Assembly (NCBI RefSeq): GCF_025943985.1
Contig: NZ_JAPCWE010000010.1
Span: 59,198 to 123,197 of the forward strand
Origin: Anaerorudis cellulosivorans
GTDB lineage: Bacteria > Bacteroidota > Bacteroidia > Bacteroidales > Dysgonomonadaceae
Length of the DNA: 64,000 nucleotides
Direction: 5' to 3'
This document shows, in pieces, positions 29,501 to 38,600 of the stretch. Under the pieces are notes generated by a model. That model did no database searches and was not told the DNA's origin. It saw nothing but the letters and a program-made list of their open reading frames with translations. The translations under genes and the position numbers were made by a program. How positions within the stretch are numbered: position 1 is the first letter of the stretch; each line of letters begins with the position of its first letter.

Positions 29501-30197
29501 CATGACTTACCGACGTAATGAAAGCTTCAAGAGTTTGCCCGGATAAGGTACGACCGGCTTTGTCGGACAGGGAAACCGAAATTACCAGTGGCATTTCTTT
29601 TCCCGTTTCTTCTGCTATTTCTTTTGCTGCAAAAATTGCAGCTTTGGCATTGAGTGTGTCGAAGATGGTTTCGATGAAAAGCATATCCACGCCGCCTTCT
29701 ATTAAAGCTTCCATCTGCTCTTTGTAGGCTGCTTTCATTTGGTCGAAGGTTACGCCCCGATACATCGGGTTTTCCACATCAGGACTCATGGAGGAAGTTT
29801 TGTTGGTCGGTCCCACGGAACCGGCAACAAAGCGGGGTTTGTCGGGTGTTTTTTTTGAAAACTCATCGGCAATTTTGCGTGCCAGTCGTGCCGAAGCGAG
29901 GTTCATTTCCCTTACCAGACCTTCCATTTTGTAATCCTGCATGGAAATGGCATTGGCGTTAAACGTATTGGTTTCGATAATATCGGATCCTGCTTGGAGA
30001 TAGGCGCGATGGATTTTCTCAATTACGTTGGGTTTGGTGAGCGAGAGTAGATCGTTGTTCCCTTTGAGCAACACGGGGGAATTCTCGAACCGTTCGCCCC
30101 GAAAATCAGCTTCGGTCAGCTTGTAACGCTGAATCATTGTTCCCATCGCTCCATCGAGAATAAGGATACGCGATTGCAATATTTCGTTGAAATTCAT
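26511..30197 (-). CDS. metH: Cobalamin-dependent methionine synthase
   Basis: The protein has 1,228 residues, a complete four-module MetH. The homocysteine domain shows LDGAMGTMIQ and VGGCCGTTPAHI (zinc cysteines); the methyltetrahydrofolate domain shows GERCNVAGSRKF and ILDINMDDALLDS; the cobalamin domain shows GDVHDIGKNIVSIIL (the axial histidine) and GLSGLITPSLEEM; the reactivation domain shows GIRPAVGYPSIPDQS. It methylates homocysteine using methyltetrahydrofolate. The ATG at 30197 is chosen; a TTG at 30215 would extend it by six residues and overlap the gene upstream. No cobalamin riboswitch is visible before it, and the gene is inside an operon. Confidence 0.96.
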   Translation of the reverse strand: MNFNEILQSRILILDGAMGTMIQRYKLTEADFRGERFENSPVLLKGNNDLLSLTKPNVIEKIHRAYLQAGSDIIETNTFNANAISMQDYKMEGLVREMNLASARLARKIADEFSKKTPDKPRFVAGSVGPTNKTSSMSPDVENPMYRGVTFDQMKAAYKEQMEALIEGGVDMLFIETIFDTLNAKAAIFAAKEIAEETGKEMPLVISVSLSDKAGRTLSGQTLEAFITSVSHAEPLALGLNCSFGPEEMFPYLKEVARISPFFVVAFPNAGLPNQLGEYDETPEKMAASVKKFIDEGLVNIVGGCCGTTPAHIAQYVDLAKNKTSHRPSPRPRHLYLSGLEEFVVSPETNFVVIGERCNVAGSRKFLRLIREKNYEEALNIARKQVDDGAQILDINMDDALLDSQQEMTNFLNLMASDPDVAKVPLMIDSSKWEVLEAGLKCTQGKSIVNSISLKNGEEEFLKTAKKIQAYGAAAVIMAFDEKGQADSFERRIEICERAYRLLTYNGFKPEDIIFDPNVLAIATGMEEHRNYAGDFIETVKWIKANLPYAKVSGGVSNLSFAFRGNDYIREVMHSVFLYHAIKAGLDMGIVNPAQSVIYEEIPEEVKTLVEDVVLNRRDDAVERLMELAERLKREKTSETETIKTEAWRNLPVEERLIHALVKGIDTYLEEDLAEALSHYPRAIDIIDKPLMAGMNKVGDLFGEGKMFLPQVVKAARTMKKAVSILQPTIEAEKAAGASQKAGKILLATVKGDVHDIGKNIVSIILSCNNYEIIDLGVMVPPEKIIEAVRNEQPDIVGLSGLITPSLEEMSIVAEEMGKAGFHIPLLIGGATTSKLHTALKIAPKYENGAVIYVKDASQSPSTVARLLSPITKNDYIEKIRNEYSVLRKDYSDRKTELVPLKEARKNAFRIDWDNFTPYVPKIVGRMALPVIKIEDIIPYIDWKFFFHSWKLSAKFASITNIGMCGHCRAQWLATFKNEDIQKAQEASRLYDDAMDLLHKFIDLDAEYVKAVFGLYEAFSENDTVFINEKAFPFLRQQRKNDKNEYLCLSDFIAPRSSGKKDYAGIFAVTAGAGTEYLLQKYQKEGDEYTVLLMKSVLDRLAEAATEWLHEKVRKEYWGYAPHEKLTIPELFSVKYQGIRPAVGYPSIPDQSINFLLHDMLCSNEIGVTLTENGVMYPNASVSGFFFAHPQSRYFAVGPVSDEQLEDYARRRGMTKNEIRKFLLANLE

Positions 30198-30198
30198 C

Positions 30199-31158
30199 TT
30201 ATCTTTGTTCTTCAATTTTCAGGTTTACAGTCGGGTATAGCCATTTGACTTTTAATCGGAGATGTAATCTTCTCAGCCATACCACGATTGCAGCAGCAGT
30301 GAAGCGTACACCCAGAATCCACCAGATAGATACACCCAGTGCTACGAATAGTAAATTATCTTCAATAATAGAATGCGAAAGGGCCAGGTGATAGTTTAAC
30401 AATCCGGCATCGGATTTTGTTACTTTTCCTTCATTCATTTGTTCCATCATCAGTGCTCCCCCGTAAGACAGACCTACAATGTACCCGATAAGCCAGAGAA
30501 AACCGGTGTTGGTCGGCAAACCGAAAAATTTCAATACGGGTGCGATTATTTTTGTTAGTTTTTCGATCAGATGATATTCATCGAGAATTTTATACAAAAT
30601 ATTCAGTGAACTGACAATCACAAGGATGAGCAAGGCGATTTGCAACGAACTTTTCAACCAGAGAATAAGGACATCGCCAATGGAATTCATCGCTACAGCA
30701 TTGCTTTGGGCAAATATGGGCATACCCATGTCTTGGGGTAAAATAAGGTTGAGGATAACGGCGACCATAATGCTCATGAAAATCCGCAAGGTAACCATTG
30801 ACCAGAATGATGTGCCGGTTTTGGCCTGAATGGCACATTCTACGGGGAGGTTGTGCGAAATTTGACACATCAGGGCAAGAATGGTTAATTCGCGAAGTGT
30901 AAGCGACATGGAGGTAATAATCGCTAACGGCGCATACAGAGGAAGAAAAATGCTGGTGATAAAAATGATGGCCGTACTTCCCGGTAATCCCAGATAAACA
31001 AATGCAGGATTAAGTAAATCGGCAATATAAGCAAGGATACCGTAGTAATCCAGGAATCTGACAACCAGAGATATGGGAAGGATGATTTTAAGCAGCCAGA
31101 TGGAAGTGTGTCCCGATTTTTTTAAACTTGGGAGAACGGCCTCTTTATAGAAATTCAT
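30199..31158 (-). CDS. Nucleoside-recognition (Gate) domain membrane protein
   Basis: The protein has 319 residues and about eight hydrophobic segments. Two Gate/nucleoside-recognition domains are visible: the N-terminal one with SGHTSIWLLKIILPISLVVR and ISHNLPVECAIQAKTG, and a second with FFGLPTNTGFLWLIGYIVGLSYGG. The family includes the spore-maturation proteins SpmA/SpmB and parts of nucleoside carriers; its transport substrate is not established. Its stop lies one base before the metH ATG, so the two are translationally close. Confidence 0.8.
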   Translation of the reverse strand: MNFYKEAVLPSLKKSGHTSIWLLKIILPISLVVRFLDYYGILAYIADLLNPAFVYLGLPGSTAIIFITSIFLPLYAPLAIITSMSLTLRELTILALMCQISHNLPVECAIQAKTGTSFWSMVTLRIFMSIMVAVILNLILPQDMGMPIFAQSNAVAMNSIGDVLILWLKSSLQIALLILVIVSSLNILYKILDEYHLIEKLTKIIAPVLKFFGLPTNTGFLWLIGYIVGLSYGGALMMEQMNEGKVTKSDAGLLNYHLALSHSIIEDNLLFVALGVSIWWILGVRFTAAAIVVWLRRLHLRLKVKWLYPTVNLKIEEQR

Positions 31159-31224
31159 ATTTTTATGCTTACTTACCGGTTTAATTAGGATGTTGTTTTA
31201 TTACCCGTTTCAAAAGAAAAACAA

Positions 31225-31680
31225 TTAGTATTTTTTAAATGCACGTTCCATGGAACGTTTGTCTTCTTTTTCTTTGATAGACTGACGTTTGTCGTACTGT
31301 TTTTTACCTCTTGCCACGGCAATGTTGAGCTTTGCCAACCCTTTTTCGTTAATGAATAATCGGGTAGGAATGATGGTGAATCCGGGTTCTTTTGTATACC
31401 GCATAAGTTTACGCAGTTCATTTTTGTTGAGCAACAGTTTACGGTCGCGTCGCACATTATGGTTATTATATGTGCCGTAAAAATATTCGGCAATATACAT
31501 GTTTCGTACCCAAAGTTCTCCTTTTTCAAATATGCAATAGGTGTCTGCGAGACTGGCTTTACCTTGACGTATCGATTTGATTTCCGTTCCTGTCAGGACA
31601 ATTCCGGCAGTATATGTTTCGACCAGTTCGTAATCGAAGGTGGCACGTTTGTTTTTTATGTTGACAGTTGCCTGTTTCAT
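31225..31680 (-). CDS. smpB: SsrA-binding protein
   Basis: The protein has 151 residues, full length for SmpB. Recognisable segments are [53 protein letters not shown] and the basic C-terminal tail with [18 protein letters not shown]. It binds tmRNA and brings it to stalled ribosomes for trans-translation. tmRNA itself is not in the window. It starts 5 bp after the Yip1-like gene ends. Confidence 0.97.
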   Translation of the reverse strand: MKQATVNIKNKRATFDYELVETYTAGIVLTGTEIKSIRQGKASLADTYCIFEKGELWVRNMYIAEYFYGTYNNHNVRRDRKLLLNKNELRKLMRYTKEPGFTIIPTRLFINEKGLAKLNIAVARGKKQYDKRQSIKEKEDKRSMERAFKKY

Positions 31681-31685
31681 TGTCG

Positions 31686-32237
31686 TTACTTAATAAGAAA
31701 ATTCATTATTGCATTAATAATCAATGGGATGAACAATATCAAAATGGTAGAAGCAATAGTAAATTTTTTCTTTTTGTTTTCCGCTATTTCGAAGAAAACG
31801 CCTGCTCCGATATATACAATATATGCCGTATAGACTGAAAGAAGCCATAGGATAAAAAAATCCGAAAAGAACGGCATAATGATGTATAAACTGTATATTA
31901 CAACTGATGAATATCCTATAAAACGGCGGAACGTGAAGAGTTGTTTTTGAAGATCATATCGGAATGAAATTTCGTTTACTATATGTGCAGTAACAAGATA
32001 TCCTCCATAGAGCGTAATAATATTGACTATTGTGGTTTTTAATGCCAGTTCAACATTTCCATCTCGTGTGAACCAGAGCCCACCGATAAATGAAGTCAGT
32101 GCAATAATACCGAAAACAGGATGAAGGAATTTGTTTAAAAAGTCCTGCTGATTCTCATCTTCCATTTTAATGACCTTCCATGCACGTTGAGGCGAAGCAA
32201 TCAGATGAATGATAGTAAGGAAAATTTCTTTAAACAT
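31686..32237 (-). CDS. Yip1-like integral membrane protein
   Basis: The protein has 183 residues from ATG 32237, with about five hydrophobic segments. The start ([20 protein letters not shown]) and the layout resemble bacterial Yip1-domain (DUF1282) proteins. The role is unknown. An eight-codon TTG extension to 32261 would begin inside the -7 promoter element and is rejected. It is the first gene of a leftward run ending at 24805 (Yip1-like, smpB, Gate protein, metH, threonine aldolase, DUF2179 protein). Confidence 0.72.
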   Translation of the reverse strand: MFKEIFLTIIHLIASPQRAWKVIKMEDENQQDFLNKFLHPVFGIIALTSFIGGLWFTRDGNVELALKTTIVNIITLYGGYLVTAHIVNEISFRYDLQKQLFTFRRFIGYSSVVIYSLYIIMPFFSDFFILWLLSVYTAYIVYIGAGVFFEIAENKKKKFTIASTILILFIPLIINAIMNFLIK

Positions 32238-32258
32238 TACCTTTTTGATTTTGAAGTG

Positions 32259-32266
32259 CAAAGGTA
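32259..32266 (-). promoter_or_regulatory. -7 promoter element of the smpB-metH run
   Basis: The minus strand reads TACCTTTG (TAnnTTTG), 21 bp before the ATG of the Yip1-like gene. No clean -33 TTTG was found. Confidence 0.48.
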
Positions 32267-32450
32267 ATGATTTCTTGTGGATTTATTGGTTAAGTAGTTC
32301 AAAAGTGCTTGTTTCAAGCAGGCTTTTTTGAATTATTTCTTTTAATGGATCTTTTATGCTTTTGCAATTAAAAAGTAGTAATTTTGCCGAGATTTCTTTG
32401 GTAAAGAAAATTTGACTTATTAATTTCTGCAATTTGCAACAAAAACGGGC

Positions 32451-32458
32451 TAAATTTG
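32451..32458 (+). promoter_or_regulatory. -7 promoter element of pssA
   Basis: TAAATTTG lies 62 bp before the pssA ATG. A TTTG at 32433 is only 14 bp away, too close for a normal -33. A second -7 match (TAATTTTG) is at 32379-32386. Confidence 0.42.
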
Positions 32459-32520
32459 CGAGAAAGGAATTATTTTTTCCGGTTATAAATTGAAAATTAT
32501 CATGTAAATTTATTTTAAGG

Positions 32521-33216
32521 ATGAAAAAACATATTCCCAATGCGTTTACCATGATGAATCTTTTTTCGGGATGCATTGCCCTTTCAATGGCTTTTTCCGG
32601 AAGTTTTTCAGGTGTTGTAATTTGGGTGTTGATTGCGGCTGTGTTCGATTTTTTCGACGGATTTGCCGCGCGCCTTTTGGGTGTAACCTCCCCTCTAGGC
32701 AAAGAACTCGATTCGTTGGCAGATATAGTGAGTTTCGGTGTAGCACCTGCTTCGGCCGTGTTTATTTTGTTGCGCAATTTTTCCGTTTACCCTCCTTATT
32801 TGACGGATGTTTCTCCTTATATTCCTTTCATGGCCTATCTGATCCCGGTTTTCTCGGCACTGCGCCTTGGGAAATTCAATTTGGATGAAAAACAGACTGC
32901 TTCTTTTCTTGGATTGCCTACTCCTGCCAATGCCTTGTTCTGGATTAGTTATTGTTATGGTGTCCAACACATTGCACCTGTGAACGTAGGGTTGCTTTAT
33001 TTAACTTTGGGACTTATTCTTGTTTTGTCGTTGTTGATGGTTTCGAATATTCCCATGTTTTCCTTCAAAATTAAAACAGGAAAAATCAAAGGGAACGAAA
33101 GACAGATTTTGCTTGTTGGTTTTATGATTGTCTTTATTGTTTTGTGGGGTATTTTGGGTATTGCAGCCGGTATATTGGCGTATATTGTTATTTCATTGGT
33201 GAGCACGTGGAGGTAA
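32521..33216 (+). CDS. pssA: CDP-diacylglycerol-serine O-phosphatidyltransferase
   Basis: The protein has 231 residues and is mostly hydrophobic. The CDP-alcohol phosphatidyltransferase motif DG(x)2AR(x)8G(x)3D(x)3D is complete: DFFDGFAARLLG, then GKELDSLAD, with the first aspartates at residues 43 and 46. The start MKKHIPNAFTMMNLFSGCIAL is typical of bacterial class II PssA. It makes phosphatidylserine, the precursor of phosphatidylethanolamine, in the inner membrane. It diverges from the smpB-metH run. Confidence 0.93.
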   Translation: MKKHIPNAFTMMNLFSGCIALSMAFSGSFSGVVIWVLIAAVFDFFDGFAARLLGVTSPLGKELDSLADIVSFGVAPASAVFILLRNFSVYPPYLTDVSPYIPFMAYLIPVFSALRLGKFNLDEKQTASFLGLPTPANALFWISYCYGVQHIAPVNVGLLYLTLGLILVLSLLMVSNIPMFSFKIKTGKIKGNERQILLVGFMIVFIVLWGILGIAAGILAYIVISLVSTWR

Positions 33217-33448
33217 AGAGGGTGAACAGGTATTTTTTCCCGGGTAACGATAGGATTTAAAAGTAATCCGAGATAATCATTTAACGATAATTAACTTTAA
33301 CTTGATAAAAAAGAAAGCTGTTGCTCGTAACATCAAGGGGATACGTTCGCTTCATGCTTGCATTAAAGCAAGGAAAAAAACACCCGATTCCATAGGCTTC
33401 GGCCAATATAAACCTATCTTTTTGCAGCATAAACGGCAAAATATTCAA

Positions 33449-33492
33449 GCGGACTTGGTGCAGCCTTGGTACGGACTTGGTACGGACTTGGT
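33449..33492 (+). repeat. 11-bp-period repeat array (TACGGACTTGG)
   Basis: Four 11-bp units run AGCGGACTTGG, TGCAGCCTTGG, TACGGACTTGG, TACGGACTTGG. They match the array at 15242-15285 in period and sequence. The surrounding gap 33217-33721 (505 bp) holds nothing else I can support; a 70-codon open frame through it (33302-33514) has no recognisable features. The last ~110 bp before the sigma gene are A+T-rich and probably hold its promoter. Confidence 0.65.
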
Positions 33493-33721
33493 GTATCTAG
33501 GGAAATTGGTGTAGAATAATTATTTTTGGTCAAACGAAAATCTGTAGTATTCTCGGCGGAACACGAAAAATAAATCGCAATGCGTAATGTAAATCAATAG
33601 TAATTGATTGCAACGAAAGTTAAATGACGAAAAGTGTTAAAAACAAAATTCTTTATAGTGTTTAAAAAAAAATTGTGATATTTGTTTTTGTAAAATATCT
33701 TTTTTTGATCAGTTATTGGGA

Positions 33722-34312
33722 ATGAAAAACATCAACGACGAAGAACGGTTCATTTTTGCTCGGATGGCAGAAGGCGATAAAGAAGCTTTTCGTTTCTTTT
33801 TCGAAAAATATTATGCCGATCTGTGCAACTTCGTCAATATCTACCTGAATGATCCTGCTATGGCCGAGGATATTATTCAGGATGTATATGTGTATTTCTG
33901 GTCCCAAAAAGAAGAAATCCATATCGAAACATCGATAAAATCGTATTTGCTGAAAGCATCGAAAAACAAAAGTCTGAATTACCTGAGAAACGAAAAGAAC
34001 CGTTTGGCAATCCATGAAAAACTGGCGAATGAATCCGCCACTTCTTGCGAAATTCCGGAAGAAAGGGAAGATGATTTTCGTAAACAAGCAATCCTAGAAA
34101 AGGCAGTGGCGAGTTTGCCCGAGAAATGTCGCGAAATTTATATTCTGTGCAAAGAAAAAAAACTCACTTATAAGGAAATTTCCAACGAGTTAGGTATTTC
34201 GACAAAGACAGTGGAAAATCAAATGGGAATTGCGTTAAAAAAATTGAGAGAATTTTTGAAACCTTATTATGATGACCTTTTTATTCTTTTCTTGATGGTT
34301 GTTGTCTGTTAG
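33722..34312 (+). CDS. ECF RNA polymerase sigma factor
   Basis: The protein has 196 residues from ATG 33722 (two codons after a TTG). Sigma region 2 shows YYADLCNFVNIYLNDPAMAE and DIIQDVYVYFW; region 4 shows LPEKCREIYILCKEKKLTYK and the helix-turn-helix ISNELGISTKTVENQMGIAL. It belongs to the Bacteroidetes ECF group that is paired with FecR anti-sigma factors and SusC transporters. It would switch on the locus when its glycan is sensed. The C-terminus ends in a short hydrophobic tail (DDLFILFLMVVVC), a common ending in this group. Confidence 0.93.
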   Translation: MKNINDEERFIFARMAEGDKEAFRFFFEKYYADLCNFVNIYLNDPAMAEDIIQDVYVYFWSQKEEIHIETSIKSYLLKASKNKSLNYLRNEKNRLAIHEKLANESATSCEIPEEREDDFRKQAILEKAVASLPEKCREIYILCKEKKLTYKEISNELGISTKTVENQMGIALKKLREFLKPYYDDLFILFLMVVVC

Positions 34313-34512
34313 GACGCGGGAAATGTTTTCTGCTTCCTGTTTTTTGTTTTTTCCTTTTTTTCTATTCATTTGATGCCATTCTCTTTTTCCCCTTTCTTTC
34401 TGACGATTTCTCCACAACGCACGATTTTCATGTCATTCGTTTTTTGCATTGCACATTTAATGGCATTTTTCACGGCGAATAGGTTAAATACAAAAAAAAA
34501 TTGGAAAATTTT

Positions 34513-34538
34513 TAGGGGTATTCGCTGAGTTGTGTGCC
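34513..34538 (+). promoter_or_regulatory. Candidate ECF-type promoter before fecR
   Basis: The 251-bp gap between the sigma and FecR genes ends with TAGGGGTATTCGCTGAGTTG, preceded by an A/T-rich tract, about 25-50 bp before the FecR start. It does not match the housekeeping TAnnTTTG pattern, and position and shape suit autoregulation by the ECF factor. This is inference only. Confidence 0.25.
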
Positions 34539-34563
34539 TTATATGTAGAAGACAGTTAAAAGG

Positions 34564-35556
34564 ATGGAACGAAGGATACCGTGGAATATTATTGCAAAAA
34601 GTTTCAAAGGCGAAGCGAATCAAGAGGAACTCGATGAACTGACTGCATGGTTGGATGTAGATGAGACCAACAGCGAAGTTTATGGGGAAATTTTTCGGGT
34701 ATATGAGTCGACTTCTTTTCTTCCTCCCTATTTTGAGCCGGATCAAAAGAAAGCGTGGGCATCCATCAATAAACGAATAAAGAATAGAAACGGGGTTAAG
34801 CATTTCGTTTCGAGATTTCATTATGCTGCTGCTGTTCTTGTAATTGTATTGCTGGGCGTTGCCTTTTTCACGCTCTATACTTCTCATCTCGATCAGTTGA
34901 GCAGACAATATACCGAAATTATTGCGCCGGCAGGTCAAAAAACCAAAGTTGTGTTACCCGACGGTTCGACGGTTTGGCTCAATTCGGGATCTGTTCTTAA
35001 ATATAATGGCGCTTTTAATATAAAGGATCGTGAAGTTCTGTTGGCTGAAGGCGAGGCTTTTTTTGATGTAGCCAAGAACAAAGCGAAACGGTTTCGGGTC
35101 AACATTGGGAATCTTTTTGTCGATGTGCACGGGACGTCGTTTAATGTAAAAAACTACAAGGAGGATAATATACAGGAGATAACCGTTAGTGAAGGAAGGG
35201 TTGCGATAACTGATAAAAAAAAGGAATTGGGGTTGCTTACCCGGGGGGACCGGGCGGTATTGGACAAAAAGACACGACGGCTTTCTTTTGGCAGTGGGGA
35301 TCCCGAAGCGATAAGTTCGTGGAGAAACGACGAATTGAAATTCGATAATACGCCGTTAAGTGAAGTAGTGAAGTATTTGGAGCGGTGGTATGGGGTGAAT
35401 ATTGAGGTTGAGCCGTCATCTGTTTCGGAAAAGCATCATTATACTTTCCGGATAAAAACGGAATCGCTGACCGAAATCCTCGAAAAGATGAAAGTGATCA
35501 CGCCCATTATATATGAAATTGACGGGAAAGAGGTAAAAATCAAGTATACACACTAA
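34564..35556 (+). CDS. FecR-type anti-sigma factor
   Basis: The protein has 330 residues. A cytoplasmic N-terminal domain (about 1-80) that would hold the sigma factor is followed by one membrane segment (YAAAVLVIVLLGVAFFTLY, about 83-103). The periplasmic FecR domain shows IIAPAGQKTKVVLPDGSTVW, LNSGSVLKYN, VLLAEGEAFFDVAKN and VHGTSFNVKNY; a DUF4974 domain (LKFDNTPLSEVVKYLERWYG) ends the protein. It should relay the state of the STN domain of the SusC protein to the sigma factor, as FecA-FecR-FecI do for citrate-iron. Confidence 0.94.
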   Translation: MERRIPWNIIAKSFKGEANQEELDELTAWLDVDETNSEVYGEIFRVYESTSFLPPYFEPDQKKAWASINKRIKNRNGVKHFVSRFHYAAAVLVIVLLGVAFFTLYTSHLDQLSRQYTEIIAPAGQKTKVVLPDGSTVWLNSGSVLKYNGAFNIKDREVLLAEGEAFFDVAKNKAKRFRVNIGNLFVDVHGTSFNVKNYKEDNIQEITVSEGRVAITDKKKELGLLTRGDRAVLDKKTRRLSFGSGDPEAISSWRNDELKFDNTPLSEVVKYLERWYGVNIEVEPSSVSEKHHYTFRIKTESLTEILEKMKVITPIIYEIDGKEVKIKYTH

Positions 35557-35600
35557 AATCAATGACGAATGAAAAAGACGAATTTTGAAAGACAAAAAAA

Positions 35601-35628
35601 TACAGACTTTCTTGCAGGAAAGTCTGTA
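35601..35628. terminator. Hairpin between fecR and susC
   Basis: TACAGACTTTC and GAAAGTCTGTA form a perfect 11-bp stem with a 6-nt loop. Only the minus-strand copy is followed by a T run. On the plus strand it may act as an mRNA-processing or attenuating hairpin between the low-level regulators and the abundant transporter. Confidence 0.45.
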
Positions 35629-35698
35629 CAGATGTAATTAGTATGTTTCACCGCAGCCGTTTCGTTGGTAAACAAATTGTCATTTGTGCTTAACCTGA

Positions 35699-38600
35699 AT
35701 GAAATGCTGCAAAAATCAACGTTACAAAGGTATGAAAAAAAACGAGAAAAAGAAGGGAGAACACATTTTTTCTCCCGTATGTAAAGTACTGCTGGCTTTT
35801 ATACTCATCAGTGGGGTGGGAATTATATGCAGTAATGCAGATGAGAGTCATGCGCAGGAGACAAGATTAACTTTTTCGGTGAAAAACACAACCCTGAAAG
35901 GTGTCTTTGACCGTATCGAGAAAAGCACGGGTTTTTCGTTCATGTACGAAAACAATGTGATTGATGTGAATTCGAAAGTCGATTTCGAAGCGAAAAACGA
36001 AAGCATTGAAAGTATTCTGGATCGCTTGTTGAGTGATGAAGTTTCGTATCGCATAGTCGGTAAACACATTCTGTTATTCCGTAGCGAAAAACAACCGGCA
36101 GAGAAAGCGTCGGCTGTCGTAGACGTTCAGCAGCAGCAGCGCACCGTTACCGGTAAAGTAACCGACTCAAAAGGGGACCCCTTGCCGGGTACAACCGTAA
36201 TGGTTAAGGGTACTACAATCGGTACAATAACGGATGCAGACGGCAACTATTCATTAAGTAACGTTCCAGAGGACGCCACATTGGTCTTCTCCTTTGTCGG
36301 GATGGAAACCCAAGAGATTAACATCGGCAACCGCACCAGAATCGATGTTACCTTGCAGGAAGAAGCAGTAGCATTAGAGGAAGTTGTAGCTATCGGGTAT
36401 GGTACTCGTTTAAAAAAGGATTTAACAGGAGCAGTATCCCAAATTAGTTCAGAAGAAATCATTAAACAGAATGCTATAACACCCGAATTGGCCATGCAGG
36501 GAAGAATACCGGGTGTTTATATCAGCAATCCGGGGAGCAATCCGACAGCTCGTCCGACAGTTAGCATCAGGGGAGTAAGTACACTCGGATATAACGATCC
36601 ATTGTATGTGATTGATGGGGTACCCATGTCAGAAGGGTACGCTTCAGCAGGTGATGCACGTGCACAGGACATCAGAAGTCCGATAAATGTACTTTCCATG
36701 ATTAACCCAAACGACATCGAGTCTATCTCGGTGTTAAAAGACGCGTCTGCAACTGCTATCTATGGTGTTAGAGCATCTAATGGGGTTATTTTGATCACCA
36801 CCAAGCGAGGGAAAGAGGGTAAGCCTCGTGTTGAAATGAGTGCCCGTTACGGTATTCAGAATAATTTTAAACGTTACGATATGGCTTCTATCCAGGAATA
36901 TGTGGATTGGAGCCTTGAAGCTGCAGAAGCTAATCCTGCCTATGTGCCTGAATGGCATTATACCCTTTTTGATGAAACTTCACCCAATTATCTGGGAAAC
37001 AGCCGCGATTATACAGAAGATTGGGTGAAAGCTGCCCTGGTGGAGAATGCGCCCGTTCAGGATTACAATATTTCCGTTTCCGGGGGAAATCAAACTTCTA
37101 CCTATGCTGTCGGTGCCGGTTATTCCAATCAGCAGAATGCTTTTTTTAGAGATGAATTTGACCGTTATAACCTATTTGCCAATTCCGATCATCAATTGAC
37201 GAAATGGTTGAAAATCGGAGAATCTTATCGATTTGTTTATACTCAAACTGATATGGATGGAGGAGCTGATTTGACGACGGCTTTTCGTGCTCCATGGCAG
37301 CCCATTTATGATCCTGAAGGTCCTTATGGTTATGCTCCAACGGGTAGAACAATTGATGGCGTTTTCCGATCATATGGTTATGGCATGGCAACCCGAAGCC
37401 ATTTTCTTGCCCGTGCCGAATTGATGACCACCAAATTTGATCTTATGCGAAATTTAGGTAGTGTTTATGCTGAAATAAGCCCTTTTGATGGATTACGTAT
37501 AAAAGGAACGGTAAGTTTCGATTACTACACGAACATTAAGGAAAATTACTATGAAATGGATAGGGGGCTTTTTGAAAATGATAGGGGTATCCCTTATCCG
37601 GAATCGACCGGAAACTTTTATAGCAGGAGAGTACTTGATAACATCAATATCGTAAAAGAGTTTTTGGTGGGTTACAACAACAGTTTCGGGAAGCATAATG
37701 TGGATTTCATATTCAATGTTATGGACCAACGGGTAAAATGGAATTTTACTCAAATGAGTATAGATAAAGAATCGCCGATAACCAGTTGGGATCAGAGACG
37801 AATAGAAGAAGGATGGGATCCTGAAAACAAAGGGGCACTTTACGAACGTAATCGTTCAGGACTTCAAGGATATATGGGTCGTTTAAGCTATAATTTCAAC
37901 AGCAAGTATTATTTGGATGTTACCGTAAGGCGTGATGGATCTTCGAAATTTGGACCTGGTTATAAATGGGGTACTTTTCCTTCTTTTGCCGGAGCATGGC
38001 GCATTTCTTCCGAACCGTTTATGGAAAACCTGGAATGGCTTGACGATTTAAAAATTCGCGTCGGATGGGGTGAAACCGGAAATCAGGAAACACGAGACTA
38101 TGCATTTCTCTCATTGGTTAATATGAACCCGAAAGCGGCTTTCGGAAGTAGTGGAAAACCTGGTGAAGGCATAATTTATCCTGCAGCGGCACTGGGTGAT
38201 TTTCCCGTTAAGGATTTGAGTTGGGAAACGGTAACTACGACCAATGTCGGTTTTGATGCTGTTATGTTGGGGAATAGGCTAACTTTTACTGCCGAGTATT
38301 ACAATCGTTTTACCGACGGTATTCTCCAAACTATTAGTATCCCACGGCTTATCGGTGTTCTCAACAGTCCGGTAGTCAATCTTGCCCAGGTTGAAAACAA
38401 AGGATTCGAATTTCAAGCGTCCTATACCGACAAAGTTGGTGAATTGGGGTATTCTGTATCGGCGAACCTTACTACTGTTAAAAATACCGTAAAAAAACTT
38501 TACGAGGGGCAACCGGTGACAAATGGCAATGTGCGCATTGAAGAAGGATATTCCATGAATTATATTTATGGTTATAAAACTGACGGTTTATTTCAAACAG

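Noticed and set aside
30198..31224. A cobalamin riboswitch controlling metH
   Set aside because: The metH ATG is one base from the upstream stop, and no B12-box-like sequence was seen in the short gaps of the run.
33302..33514. A 70-codon open frame in the repeat-bearing gap
   Set aside because: It runs through the 11-bp array, has no recognisable domain, and the matching gap at 15110-15285 does not preserve a similar frame.
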